Source of the DNA: Planctomycetota bacterium
GTDB lineage: Bacteria; Planctomycetota; Phycisphaerae; Sedimentisphaerales; Anaerobacaceae
Assembly (NCBI GenBank): GCA_013202635.1
Contig: JABMRO010000444.1
Span: forward strand, 1-7,935
Direction of reading: 5' to 3'
Length of the DNA stretch: 7,935 bases
In this document: positions 1-6,399 of the stretch, one piece after another
Position numbering within the stretch: the first letter of the stretch is position 1
How the letters are laid out: each line of letters opens with the position of its first letter
Notes under the pieces: generated by a model
Told to the model about the DNA's origin: nothing
The model's input: the letters and a program-made list of their open reading frames with translations, nothing else
Database searches by the model: none
Position numbers and translations under genes: made by a program

Positions 1-1037
1 GCCATAAATATCCTGAATGTACCGGCTGGATTCGAGCGATTAAAGGGGATTTTCGCCTCGTCAAAGAAGCTGGACTAAAAGAAACCGGCATGCTCACAAG
101 CTGCTCAGACTACCATATATTCCAGAAACTGAAATTCCGCAGCCGTGCCGAATGCATGGACAGCTATTGCGAGGTTGTGGAGGCGGCTTTTGAGGCCGGC
201 GTGCGTCCCCGCTGTCACCTCGAAGATTTGACACGTGCAGATATTGATGGCTTTGTCCTTCCATTTGTAGAGCGGTTAATGGAAATGAGCAGCCAGGTAC
301 CGGAAGAACTCACAGCCAAAATTCGTCTTTGTGATACTATGGGCTTTGGAATTAGTTACCCGGGTGCTGAACTGCCCAGAAGTATTCCAAAGCTTATCTA
401 CAAGCTAAACCGGGAATGTGGTGTGCCGAGCGACCGCCTCGAATGGCACGGGCACAACGACTTCCACAAGGTGCATACCAACGGCGGGACAGCATGGCTG
501 TACGGCTGTGATGTGGTAAACACGACATTATTTGGCTTCGGAGAACGTACAGGGAATCCTCCTCTCGAAAGCGCGATTTTCGAGTACATCGCATTAAAAG
601 GAGACCTCTGCGGAATTGACACGATGGTAATCACGGAATTAGCCGACTATATGCGGTCTATTGGTCTGCCGATACCGGACAACTATCCGTTCGTGGGCAG
701 GTCGTTCAATACTACCCGGGCCGGTATCCACGCCGACGGACTTCGTCGCGATGAGCAGATATATAACATTTTCGACACCGAAAAACTGCTCGCCCGGCCG
801 CCTCGCGTGGCTATCACCGACAAAAGCGGGACCGACGGCGTCGTACACTGGGTCAACGAGTTTTTCGGCCTTAAGGGTGAAGACAGAATCAATAAGATTA
901 AAATACACAAAATGGCTCGCTGGGTCATCGACCAGTATGACGAACACGGCCGCCTGACCGCCATCAGCGACCAGGAACTCGAAGCCAAGGTAAAGGAGCT
1001 AATGCCTGATTACTGGGCAAAATATAAAGGCAGTTAG
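1..1037 (+). CDS. Re-citrate synthase-like / isopropylmalate synthase superfamily enzyme (HMGL-like, 5' truncated)
   Basis: The reading frame is open from base 3 to the stop at 1035-1037 (344 visible residues), so the ATG at 90 is internal and the true start lies upstream. The visible part resembles the second half of an HMGL-like TIM barrel plus tail. The motif HGHNDFHK (visible residues 149-156, bases from 447) supplies the HxH divalent-metal ligands of the DRE-TIM metallolyases. It is followed by LYGCDVVNTTLFGFGERTGN (to about residue 185), the family's glycine-rich GERxGN loop. The form WHGHNDF...LYG...GERTGNPPLE...EY fits the Re-citrate synthase branch better than classical LeuA (HCHND...GIGERAGN). 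If so, it condenses acetyl-CoA with oxaloacetate in the cytoplasm, a route known from anaerobes such as Clostridium kluyveri. Superfamily is near certain; substrate is inferred. Homocitrate, citramalate or isopropylmalate synthase remain possible, because the N-terminal DRE motif (roughly 100 residues) is outside the window. Confidence 0.85.
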   Translation, partial: HKYPECTGWIRAIKGDFRLVKEAGLKETGMLTSCSDYHIFQKLKFRSRAECMDSYCEVVEAAFEAGVRPRCHLEDLTRADIDGFVLPFVERLMEMSSQVPEELTAKIRLCDTMGFGISYPGAELPRSIPKLIYKLNRECGVPSDRLEWHGHNDFHKVHTNGGTAWLYGCDVVNTTLFGFGERTGNPPLESAIFEYIALKGDLCGIDTMVITELADYMRSIGLPIPDNYPFVGRSFNTTRAGIHADGLRRDEQIYNIFDTEKLLARPPRVAITDKSGTDGVVHWVNEFFGLKGEDRINKIKIHKMARWVIDQYDEHGRLTAISDQELEAKVKELMPDYWAKYKGS

Positions 1038-1065
1038 AAATAAAATGCTGCTAAAGTCAAACAGG

Positions 1066-1101
1066 ATAGCTGCTAATAATCAATTATTAGCAGCTATTTT
1101 T
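1066..1101 (+). terminator. Rho-independent terminator after the synthase gene
   Basis: A perfect 15-base inverted repeat, ATAGCTGCTAATAAT (1066-1080) and ATTATTAGCAGCTAT (1083-1097), is separated by CA; in the RNA the innermost pairs would open to form a normal loop. Five T residues (1097-1101) follow directly, starting at the last base of the stem. It starts 29 bases after the stop at 1037. Read on the minus strand the same stem is not followed by a T-tract, so it mainly serves the plus-strand gene. The convergent minus-strand gene has its stop codon (1087-1089) inside the right arm. Confidence 0.88.
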
Positions 1102-2145
1102 ATGATGATAATTATCGTATTGTAAAACAGTATCGAACATTGCGAGGACATTTTCAATGGGAGTTTCTTCGAGAATCGTGTCATGGCTGGCGCCGGCAAT
1201 ATAGCCTCCGCCGGGGGCCATGATATCAAGCACTTTGCGTGTCTGAGCGGAAACGGTTGCAGGTGTGCCTTCAATAAGTACGTGATGTGAATCGATGGCG
1301 CCGTTAAAGAGAATCTTGTCCCCGAAATCGGCCTTGAGCTTTTTCAGGTCCATCCCAAAGCAAGACGGCTGAATCGCGTGCAGACCGTCAAGGCCGGCTT
1401 CGATCAGCATCGGAATCAACGGAGCAAAACCACCGCAGCAATGAAGCTGGACTTTCAAGCGATAGGAATGGCCAAGGTCAATCAGCCTTTTGAGGTGCGG
1501 CAGGATAAATCGCTCAAAAAGGGCCGGACTCAGCAGGGGCCCGGTTTGACTTCCAAAATCATTACCGATGAAGAATATATCAATATCTTCGGCGGCGGCA
1601 TCGAATATTCGCTGGCTGACCGCTGCATAGTAATCAACCAGATGCTGCATTACCGAATCGACAAGCTTCGGCTGGTCATACATTTTCATATAAAGATTTT
1701 CCATACCAAGCAAATCGATAGCATCATGCCAAAATGGTGACCAGTCGCCGCCGAGAATTGCATATTGTCCCTTGTAAGCCTGTGCTTCTGTTTTTATTTT
1801 CGAGACATTCATCAAATTCGGGTTGGGCCAGGGATAATCGTGCACTTGTTGTATCGCGGCATTTGCCAGCGGATGGCTCATCGGCTGGCCATAACCCATT
1901 CCCTGTCGTTCAATTCCGAATATTGTTCTCGATGTGGCGTCCTCAGATAGTGGAAATTCCGGCCCGTCATATTCGGCTAATACCCGCCGGAAATCATCAC
2001 CGAATCGCACACGCAGGCCTTCGTCATCAAGTTTAAGCTCACGTTTGGCTTTTTCCCAGAATTCAACCGATGCCCCGCACCAGCAAGGCACACGGTCGGG
2101 TTCGGCGTGTTCAAATGCCGTTAGAACACGCTGTCGTGATGTCAT
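1087..2145 (-). CDS. Uroporphyrinogen decarboxylase (URO-D) family protein, MtaA/CmuA-like branch
   Basis: A 352-residue cytoplasmic protein of URO-D family length. The N-terminus MTSRQRVLTAFEHAEPDRVP is the classic opening of the non-haem URO-D paralogues. Other family marks are LGGDWSPFW (about residues 131-139), LLSPALFERFILPHLKRL (about 204-221), the HCCGG motif (His235, Cys237) matching the HxC zinc site of MtaA-type methyltransferases, and GGGYIAGASHD...TPIENVLAMFD near the C-terminus. The third Cys ligand expected near the end in MtaA is replaced in GASHD, so metal binding may differ. Start: I chose the ATG at 2145-2143 because the family begins MTSR; a GAGGTGG (2158-2164) lies 10 bases upstream. 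An in-frame TTG two codons earlier (2151-2149) has a 4-base spacing and cannot be excluded. The gene is divergent from the sugar transporter operon, which carries a second paralogue. No haem-biosynthesis gene is adjacent. The true substrate is unknown. Confidence 0.88.
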   Translation of the reverse strand: MTSRQRVLTAFEHAEPDRVPCWCGASVEFWEKAKRELKLDDEGLRVRFGDDFRRVLAEYDGPEFPLSEDATSRTIFGIERQGMGYGQPMSHPLANAAIQQVHDYPWPNPNLMNVSKIKTEAQAYKGQYAILGGDWSPFWHDAIDLLGMENLYMKMYDQPKLVDSVMQHLVDYYAAVSQRIFDAAAEDIDIFFIGNDFGSQTGPLLSPALFERFILPHLKRLIDLGHSYRLKVQLHCCGGFAPLIPMLIEAGLDGLHAIQPSCFGMDLKKLKADFGDKILFNGAIDSHHVLIEGTPATVSAQTRKVLDIMAPGGGYIAGASHDTILEETPIENVLAMFDTVLQYDNYHHKNSC

Positions 2146-2202
2146 ATGCAATGAACCACCTCTATCTAATTTCTACATTTGCTATGCAACTTAAGTTTTC
2201 CA

Positions 2203-2216
2203 GGTGTTATAATACC
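2203..2216. promoter_or_regulatory. Near-palindrome spanning both -10 boxes (possible operator)
   Basis: GGTGTTATAATACC is a 14-bp palindrome with only one mismatched pair (G2206 against T2213), centred on TTATAA. It covers both opposing -10 hexamers, so a protein bound here would block transcription in both directions. The GT...AC outer arms are reminiscent of GntR-type operators, but no regulator gene is visible in the window. Much of the symmetry follows simply from two overlapping -10 boxes. Confidence 0.3.
2205..2213 (+). promoter_or_regulatory. Extended -10 promoter candidate for the sugar transporter operon
   Basis: TGTTATAAT gives a consensus TATAAT hexamer at 2208-2213 preceded by the TGn extension. 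No good -35 is present: the best at 18-base spacing is ATGCAA (2184-2189), 3 of 6, which extended -10 promoters can tolerate. Transcription would start around 2220 and leave a leader of about 148 bases before the ATPase gene. It overlaps the opposing -10 at 2209-2214 almost completely, so the two promoters should exclude each other. A perfect hexamer can arise by chance in AT-rich DNA. Confidence 0.45.
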
Positions 2217-2238
2217 AGAATGAGCCATACGATTTCAA
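2209..2238 (-). promoter_or_regulatory. Sigma-70-like promoter for the minus-strand URO-D family gene
   Basis: On the minus strand, TTGAAA (2238-2233, 5 of 6 to the -35 consensus) lies 18 bases from TATTAT (2214-2209, 5 of 6 to the -10), with a TG extension (TGG at 2217-2215). Initiation would fall near 2202, giving a leader of about 57 bases before the ATG at 2145. This is the best-supported promoter of the intergenic region, by pattern only. Confidence 0.6.
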
Positions 2239-2270
2239 GCTGCTTGATGAATATTGGTCAACCGATAAAA

Positions 2271-2351
2271 AACAATGTGCAAACAGCTCTCGAAAATATT
2301 CTTGCCATGTTCGATGTCTTTCGAGAATATGGTGTCTTTGAAAAAAGATAA
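2271..2351 (+). pseudogene. Remnant of the C-terminal end of a URO-D family gene
   Basis: A 26-codon stretch ending in TAA at 2349-2351 reads NNVQTALENILAMFDVFREY followed by GVFEKR. The core LENILAMFD matches IENVLAMFD at the C-terminus of the minus-strand URO-D protein (its codons at 1158-1132), and the whole stretch fits the usual family ending (HNxQ..TPxENILAMFDAxREYG). Over the shared E-N-x-L-A-M-F-D codons the two DNAs differ only at codon positions that are synonymous or conservative (GTC/ATT, CTC/CTT, GCA/GCC), the mark of two once-coding paralogues and not of a chance match. Nothing URO-D-like is readable upstream of 2271, so about 320 residues are missing. An open frame from ATG 2220 exists (43 codons) but has no ribosome binding site. 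It is most likely debris of a deleted gene that once stood before the transporter. Confidence 0.6.
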
Positions 2352-2367
2352 ACTTCTGGATGATTAA

Positions 2368-3876
2368 ATGTCTTTGAATGATTGTGAAATCCTGCAAATG
2401 CAGGACATCGTGAAGGAATTTTCAGGTACGCGGGTACTTGACGAAGTGGATTTCGACGTTCGCGGCGGCGAAGTCCATGCGCTCATCGGTGAGAATGGGG
2501 CAGGCAAATCAACGCTTATGAATGTGCTTGCGGGTCGGTTTGACGACTATCGTGGCCGCATAAGATTCGACGACCGTGATATAAGGATTAGCAATCCCCG
2601 TCAGGCGCGTAATTTGGGTATCGCTGTTATCTACCAGGAACTGAGCGTGCTGCCTAATTTCACCGTGGCCGAGAATATTATGCTCGGTGACGAGAAGACA
2701 AGACACTGGATACGGAAAATGGACAGAGCCTCAATCAGTGACGGGGCATCCAGGGCCATTGAGTATCTGCGTTTCGATCTGGACCCTGATGAGCCGGTAA
2801 GCAGGCTAAGTAAGGCCCGGCAATGCCTGGTTGAAATCGCAGGCGCGGTGCGCCGCAATGTAAAGCTGCTTGTATTCGACGAACCCACCGCCTCCCTTGG
2901 CAGTGAAGATATCGAAAAACTGTTCCAGGTAATCAACGATCTCAGGGACAGAGGGCTGGCGATTGTGTATATTTCACATCGATTAGGAGAGCTGCCCCTG
3001 ATTGCCGACCGTGTTACTGTACTTCGTGACGGCAAAGTAGTAGGCACCAAAAATATTAGTGAATGCGAAATATCGGATCTGACTCGTATGATGCTCGGAC
3101 ATGATTTGGGTGAGATATTTCCCGAGAAAAAAAATCACCCGGGGAAAACCCTCCTTAAGATAAACGGCCTAAGCAGCCCGGGAGTATTTAAAAACATCTC
3201 TTTTGAGCTTCGCGCCGGTGAGATATTAGGCATCGCCGGCCTGGTAGGTTCAGGGCGCACCGAAATTGTCCGAGCTATATTCGGAGCGGATAAAGCTTCG
3301 GGTAAAGTTGAATTTCGAGGCAAGCCTATTCCAGTGCGCTCCCCTAATTTATGCTGCAGCCTGGGTATCGGTATGGTTCCTGAGAATCGCAAGCTTGAGG
3401 GCAACATCACAGGCAGATCGGTTTGTGAAAATCTCAACATAAGCATACTCGAACGGCTCAGCGGTGCTTTCGGATTCCAGTCGCAGCGACGCCTCGCCAA
3501 CCGCGCCCAATGTATGATTGAAAGGATGAGTGTTGACCCACCCGATTTGAAGATGGAAATACAAAGTCTCAGCGGTGGTAATCAACAAAAGGTAGTAGTC
3601 GGCCGCTGGCTGGCAGCCGATTCGAATGTGATTATTTTCGACGAGCCTACTCAGGGTATCGACGTAGGCACAAAGGCACAGATGTACAAACTGATTATGG
3701 ATTTGGCCTGCGAGGGAAAGGCAATAATCCTCATCTCATCTGAGTTGATAGAGATTACCAAACTGGCCGACCGCATCCTGGTTATTCGAAATGGCCGGCT
3801 GGTGCGGGAAATGCCGGGAACTGAAACCGACGAGGATGAACTTTTTGCCGAATGTGCAGGAAAGGACAAAGGCTGA
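2368..3876 (+). CDS. CUT2-family sugar ABC transporter ATP-binding protein (RbsA/MglA type)
   Basis: A 502-residue protein with two fused ABC ATPase domains, the normal length and design for RbsA/MglA/AraG. It powers monosaccharide import from the cytoplasmic face. Domain 1: Walker A GENGAGKST (41-49), Q-loop YQE (89-91), signature LSKARQ (147-152), Walker B VFDEP (169-173), switch His in YISHR (201-205). Domain 2: degenerate Walker A GLVGSGRTE (291-299), canonical signature LSGGNQ (401-406), Walker B IIFDEPTQGID (422-432), and Ser in place of the switch His in LISSE (455-459). This asymmetry is typical of the family, where one ATP site is catalytically weak, although the domain 1 signature is unusually worn. 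The ATG at 2368 has only a weak GGA (2358-2360) upstream. Its stop codon directly abuts the permease start, indicating translational coupling. The substrate is not readable from this subunit; context suggests a 6-deoxyhexose such as L-rhamnose. Confidence 0.93.
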   Translation: MSLNDCEILQMQDIVKEFSGTRVLDEVDFDVRGGEVHALIGENGAGKSTLMNVLAGRFDDYRGRIRFDDRDIRISNPRQARNLGIAVIYQELSVLPNFTVAENIMLGDEKTRHWIRKMDRASISDGASRAIEYLRFDLDPDEPVSRLSKARQCLVEIAGAVRRNVKLLVFDEPTASLGSEDIEKLFQVINDLRDRGLAIVYISHRLGELPLIADRVTVLRDGKVVGTKNISECEISDLTRMMLGHDLGEIFPEKKNHPGKTLLKINGLSSPGVFKNISFELRAGEILGIAGLVGSGRTEIVRAIFGADKASGKVEFRGKPIPVRSPNLCCSLGIGMVPENRKLEGNITGRSVCENLNISILERLSGAFGFQSQRRLANRAQCMIERMSVDPPDLKMEIQSLSGGNQQKVVVGRWLAADSNVIIFDEPTQGIDVGTKAQMYKLIMDLACEGKAIILISSELIEITKLADRILVIRNGRLVREMPGTETDEDELFAECAGKDKG

Positions 3877-4941
3877 ATGAGTAAAGATGCCAACAAGTCC
3901 GTCGATGCGGCGCCGGATGACGCACCCGGCGCCGGAGGAACTCGAAGAACTCTCTCATTTAAGAAGCTGCAACAGGCTTCCATCCTGATTCTGCTGGCGG
4001 TTCTGTGTGCTTTTGCTTCTTTCAGGAGTCCGACGTTTTTTAGCTGGACTAATCTTGTTGACAACCTTCTGACAAATGCCGCAGCACTTGGGATTATAGC
4101 CATCGGCATGACCTTTGTAATGATTGCAGGTGGATTTGACTTGTCCGTGGCATCCAATACGGCTGTCTGCAGTGTGGTTCTTGTATTGACTATGGACAAA
4201 CTTTCGCCTTATGGTGCGGCGACAGCTATTTCGGCGGCACTGCTGCTGACCGCTCTGGTTGGGATTAGCCTCGGCGCAATTAACGGAGTACTTATTGCCC
4301 GGGTAGGAGTAAATCCTTTCGTTGTAACGCTAAGCACAATGCTGGTTTTTCGCGGCATAGCGCTTATCCTTACCCGTGGAGGCCAGGCAAAACAGGTTGC
4401 CAACATTGCTCTGCGCAATCAGTTTAACTGGATTTACGATGCACAAATTCCGGTTTTCGGGCAAAGCTACCAGATTTCTATGCCAATTGTAATATTTCTG
4501 GTGGTCTTCGGTATCGGTACATACCTACTGAGGTTCACACGTTTCGGGCATTATATTTTTGCTATAGGTGGTAACGAGGAAGCCGCCTGGCTGGCCGGTG
4601 TAAATACTCACAGGATAAAGATGATTAGCTATATGCTTTGCGGTTTGACCTGTGCTATTGCCGCGGCCATATTTCTGGCTATGACTGCAACCGCCCAGGC
4701 GGAAAGCCACATGGGTAAGGAACTGGATGTTATCGCCAGCGTGATTGTCGGCGGCACACCATTGGGCGGCGGCAGCGGCGGCCTGACCGCAACGCTGACC
4801 GGGGTGCTGTTGCTGCGTGTGATTGACAATCTTTTGACACAGTTCAGCGTCGGAGCCGAGTATCGAAAGGTCGTTACAGGCTTGATTATTGTTGTTGTTG
4901 TAACAGTTGATGTACTGGCCAAGAAACGCAGCCGCAAGTAG
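3877..4941 (+). CDS. CUT2-family sugar ABC transporter permease (RbsC type)
   Basis: A 354-residue integral membrane protein of the BPD_transp_2 family, which forms the transport channel, probably as a homodimer. A charged N-terminal tail (about 30 residues) precedes roughly eight to ten hydrophobic segments (about 34-48, 64-84, 92-107, 113-138, 146-165, 199-219, 248-270, 284-320, 331-347). Family marks are IGMTFVMIAGGFDLSVAS (76-93), NPFVVTLSTM (146-155), the ATPase-contacting loop GGNEEAAWLAGVNTHRIK (231-248), and the glycine-rich VIVGGTPLGGGSGG (289-302). The ATG follows the ATPase stop with no gap; AGGACAAAGG just inside the end of the ATPase gene can serve as its ribosome binding site. 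It works with the ATPase before it and the binding protein after it. Confidence 0.94.
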   Translation: MSKDANKSVDAAPDDAPGAGGTRRTLSFKKLQQASILILLAVLCAFASFRSPTFFSWTNLVDNLLTNAAALGIIAIGMTFVMIAGGFDLSVASNTAVCSVVLVLTMDKLSPYGAATAISAALLLTALVGISLGAINGVLIARVGVNPFVVTLSTMLVFRGIALILTRGGQAKQVANIALRNQFNWIYDAQIPVFGQSYQISMPIVIFLVVFGIGTYLLRFTRFGHYIFAIGGNEEAAWLAGVNTHRIKMISYMLCGLTCAIAAAIFLAMTATAQAESHMGKELDVIASVIVGGTPLGGGSGGLTATLTGVLLLRVIDNLLTQFSVGAEYRKVVTGLIIVVVVTVDVLAKKRSRK

Positions 4942-4989
4942 TATTTGTCAAAAACGTAATTAAGAAAAAAAAGGAAAGGAAAACAGAGG

Positions 4990-5925
4990 ATGAATTCCGT
5001 CAAAGTGACTAAAACCTTGGTTGGAGTTATGGTGCTTTTAGCTGTTGTGACATGCGGCTGCAAAGACCGTGGGCCGCGAAAACAACAGATCGGATTTTTG
5101 AAGACGCTGGATCACCCCTACTGGCAGAACATGCGTCTTGGAGTAAGGGACGAGGCCCAAAAACTCGGCGTCGATGTCACAATCCTCAACGCTACGGAAG
5201 ACCCGGTCCTCCAAATCGAGCAGATAAAAGAAATTATTGCCAAACGCGCCGATGTGGTCTGCCTGGTGCCAATGAAGAAAGAACCACTGGTGCGAGGCGT
5301 GCAGATGCTCAACCGCAGCAAAATTCCCGTCATTATTGTCAACCGCGAGATCGGCCAGGATTGCGAATATATTTGTTACACCGGTACTGACTCCTATGCC
5401 GGTGCGGTGGTTTCGGCAAAGATTCTGGCCGAAGCAATGGATGGAAAGGGTGAACTCGTCGAATTTCACCAGCATCTCGGAACCGGGCCTGAGGTTGCGC
5501 GGAGCAATGCCCTGCGTGACGTGCTTAAAGACTATCCAGACATTAATCCAATAGCACGTATTCCCCACAGGGGTGAACGCGACATTGTAAAGACCGAAAT
5601 GCAGACACTGCTGCAAAAGTACCCCAATCTCAGTGGCGTCTATGCTCATGGAGACAACTTCGCTATCGCTGCGGCACAGGTATGCCAAAAGACCGGACGC
5701 ACAAACGTTCATATTGTAGGTATGGGCGGCAGCAAGGAAGCGATTGAGGCAATCAAGCAGGGAATACTTACGGGAACCAGCTATCAGCAGCCTGAGGAAG
5801 AAGGCCGAAGCGCAATCCGCCTGGCAGTCAAGTATCTTCAGGGCGAAAAACTCGACAAGGCCTACCCGGTCAGTTGTCCACCTATTACAAGAGAGAATGC
5901 CGACGAGTTTAAAGGGCAGTTCTAA
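4990..5925 (+). CDS. Sugar ABC transporter substrate-binding lipoprotein (RbsB-like, Peripla_BP_4)
   Basis: A 311-residue type I periplasmic binding protein that delivers a monosaccharide to the permease. Residues 1-24 form a signal peptide (hydrophobic 9-21) ending in VTCGC; Cys24 is the likely lipidated residue, though -3 Thr and -2 Cys make the lipobox atypical, and Cys22 is a second candidate. Mature-domain marks: IGFLKTLDHPYWQNMRLGV (34-52), the start of lobe one; IPVIIVNRE (112-120); GTGPEVARSNALRDVLKDYP (164-183); YAHGDNFAIAAAQV (218-231); and GGSKEAIEAIKQGILTGTSY (246-265), the usual hinge-region end. A strong purine run with AGGAAAGGA (4972-4980) precedes the ATG by 9 bases. The AT-rich 48-base gap after the permease gene may allow higher expression of this subunit. 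Ligand is unproven; the mutarotase next door favours L-rhamnose or a similar 6-deoxy sugar. Confidence 0.92.
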   Translation: MNSVKVTKTLVGVMVLLAVVTCGCKDRGPRKQQIGFLKTLDHPYWQNMRLGVRDEAQKLGVDVTILNATEDPVLQIEQIKEIIAKRADVVCLVPMKKEPLVRGVQMLNRSKIPVIIVNREIGQDCEYICYTGTDSYAGAVVSAKILAEAMDGKGELVEFHQHLGTGPEVARSNALRDVLKDYPDINPIARIPHRGERDIVKTEMQTLLQKYPNLSGVYAHGDNFAIAAAQVCQKTGRTNVHIVGMGGSKEAIEAIKQGILTGTSYQQPEEEGRSAIRLAVKYLQGEKLDKAYPVSCPPITRENADEFKGQF

Positions 5926-5949
5926 TAACGTTGAAAGGAGAATATTGTA

Positions 5950-6372
5950 ATGAGAAATTGCACGAAGTTTATGATAGTCACCACAGCATTACTGGTCTTT
6001 AGCTTTATATTCGCCGGATGTGCACAGCAAAAGGTAACACGCTATGGCAGCGTCATCGGTCTCAGAGCAGAAAAACTTGAAGAATATAAGGAGCTGCACG
6101 CAGACGTCTGGCCGGGAGTGCTAAAAAAAATAAAAGAGTGTAATATCCGCAACTACTCGATTTATCTCGGCGAGCTGGAAAAGGGTCAATACTATCTGTT
6201 CGGATACTTCGAATATACCGGCGACGACTTCAAGGCCGATATGGACAAAATGGCTGCCGACCCCACAACACAGAAATGGTGGACATTCTGCGAACCCTGC
6301 CAGGTTCCGATACCAACCCGAAAAGAAGGCCAGTGGTGGGCCGATATGGAAGAAGTATTTCACCTGGACTAA
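5950..6372 (+). CDS. Lipoprotein of the L-rhamnose mutarotase family (RhaM-like)
   Basis: A 140-residue protein: an N-terminal lipoprotein signal (hydrophobic 8-22, lipobox FAGC with Cys24), then a domain of about 110 residues of the L-rhamnose mutarotase (RhaM/YiiL, formerly DUF718) family. RhaM interconverts alpha and beta anomers of L-rhamnose. Compared from memory with Escherichia coli RhaM, the key residues are kept: Tyr46 (E. coli Tyr18), the proton donor His50 (His22) in EEYKELHADVWP, Tyr69 (Tyr41) in NYSIYLGE, and Trp110-Trp111 (the WW pair) in TQKWWTFC. The C-terminal MEEVFHLD also matches the family's EVFxL end. E. coli RhaM is cytoplasmic, so the lipoprotein signal is the odd feature and predicts action at the cell surface or in the periplasm beside the binding protein. 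AAAGGAG (5934-5940) lies 9 bases before the ATG; the gene follows the binding-protein stop by 24 bases. The preferred sugar could also be L-fucose-like. Confidence 0.87.
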   Translation: MRNCTKFMIVTTALLVFSFIFAGCAQQKVTRYGSVIGLRAEKLEEYKELHADVWPGVLKKIKECNIRNYSIYLGELEKGQYYLFGYFEYTGDDFKADMDKMAADPTTQKWWTFCEPCQVPIPTRKEGQWWADMEEVFHLD

Positions 6373-6399
6373 TTCATCCAGAAAATTGGGAATTTAACA

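Noticed and set aside
90..1037. ATG at 90 as the start of the synthase gene
   Set aside because: The same frame is open back to base 3, with plausible protein sequence before the ATG and no ribosome binding site at it; a 315-residue product would lack the N-terminal barrel strands and metal-site residues.
1378..1740. Plus-strand open frame of 120 codons inside the minus-strand URO-D gene
   Set aside because: The minus strand carries clear family motifs throughout this region; the plus-strand translation has none.
2220..2351. A 43-codon open frame from ATG 2220, which would be leaderless if the plus-strand promoter starts at 2220
   Set aside because: There is no ribosome binding site, and only the last 26 codons resemble anything (the end of URO-D family proteins). 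A gene remnant explains it better, though the coincidence of start codon and predicted transcription start was noted.
3651..4199. Minus-strand open frame of 182 codons across the ATPase-permease junction
   Set aside because: Low-complexity Ser/Arg/Ala-rich translation with no recognisable motif, opposite two well-supported genes.
5038..5712. Long minus-strand open frame of 224 codons opposite the binding protein gene
   Set aside because: It lies wholly within a clearly coding plus-strand gene, has no family features, and is explained as a shadow of codon bias.
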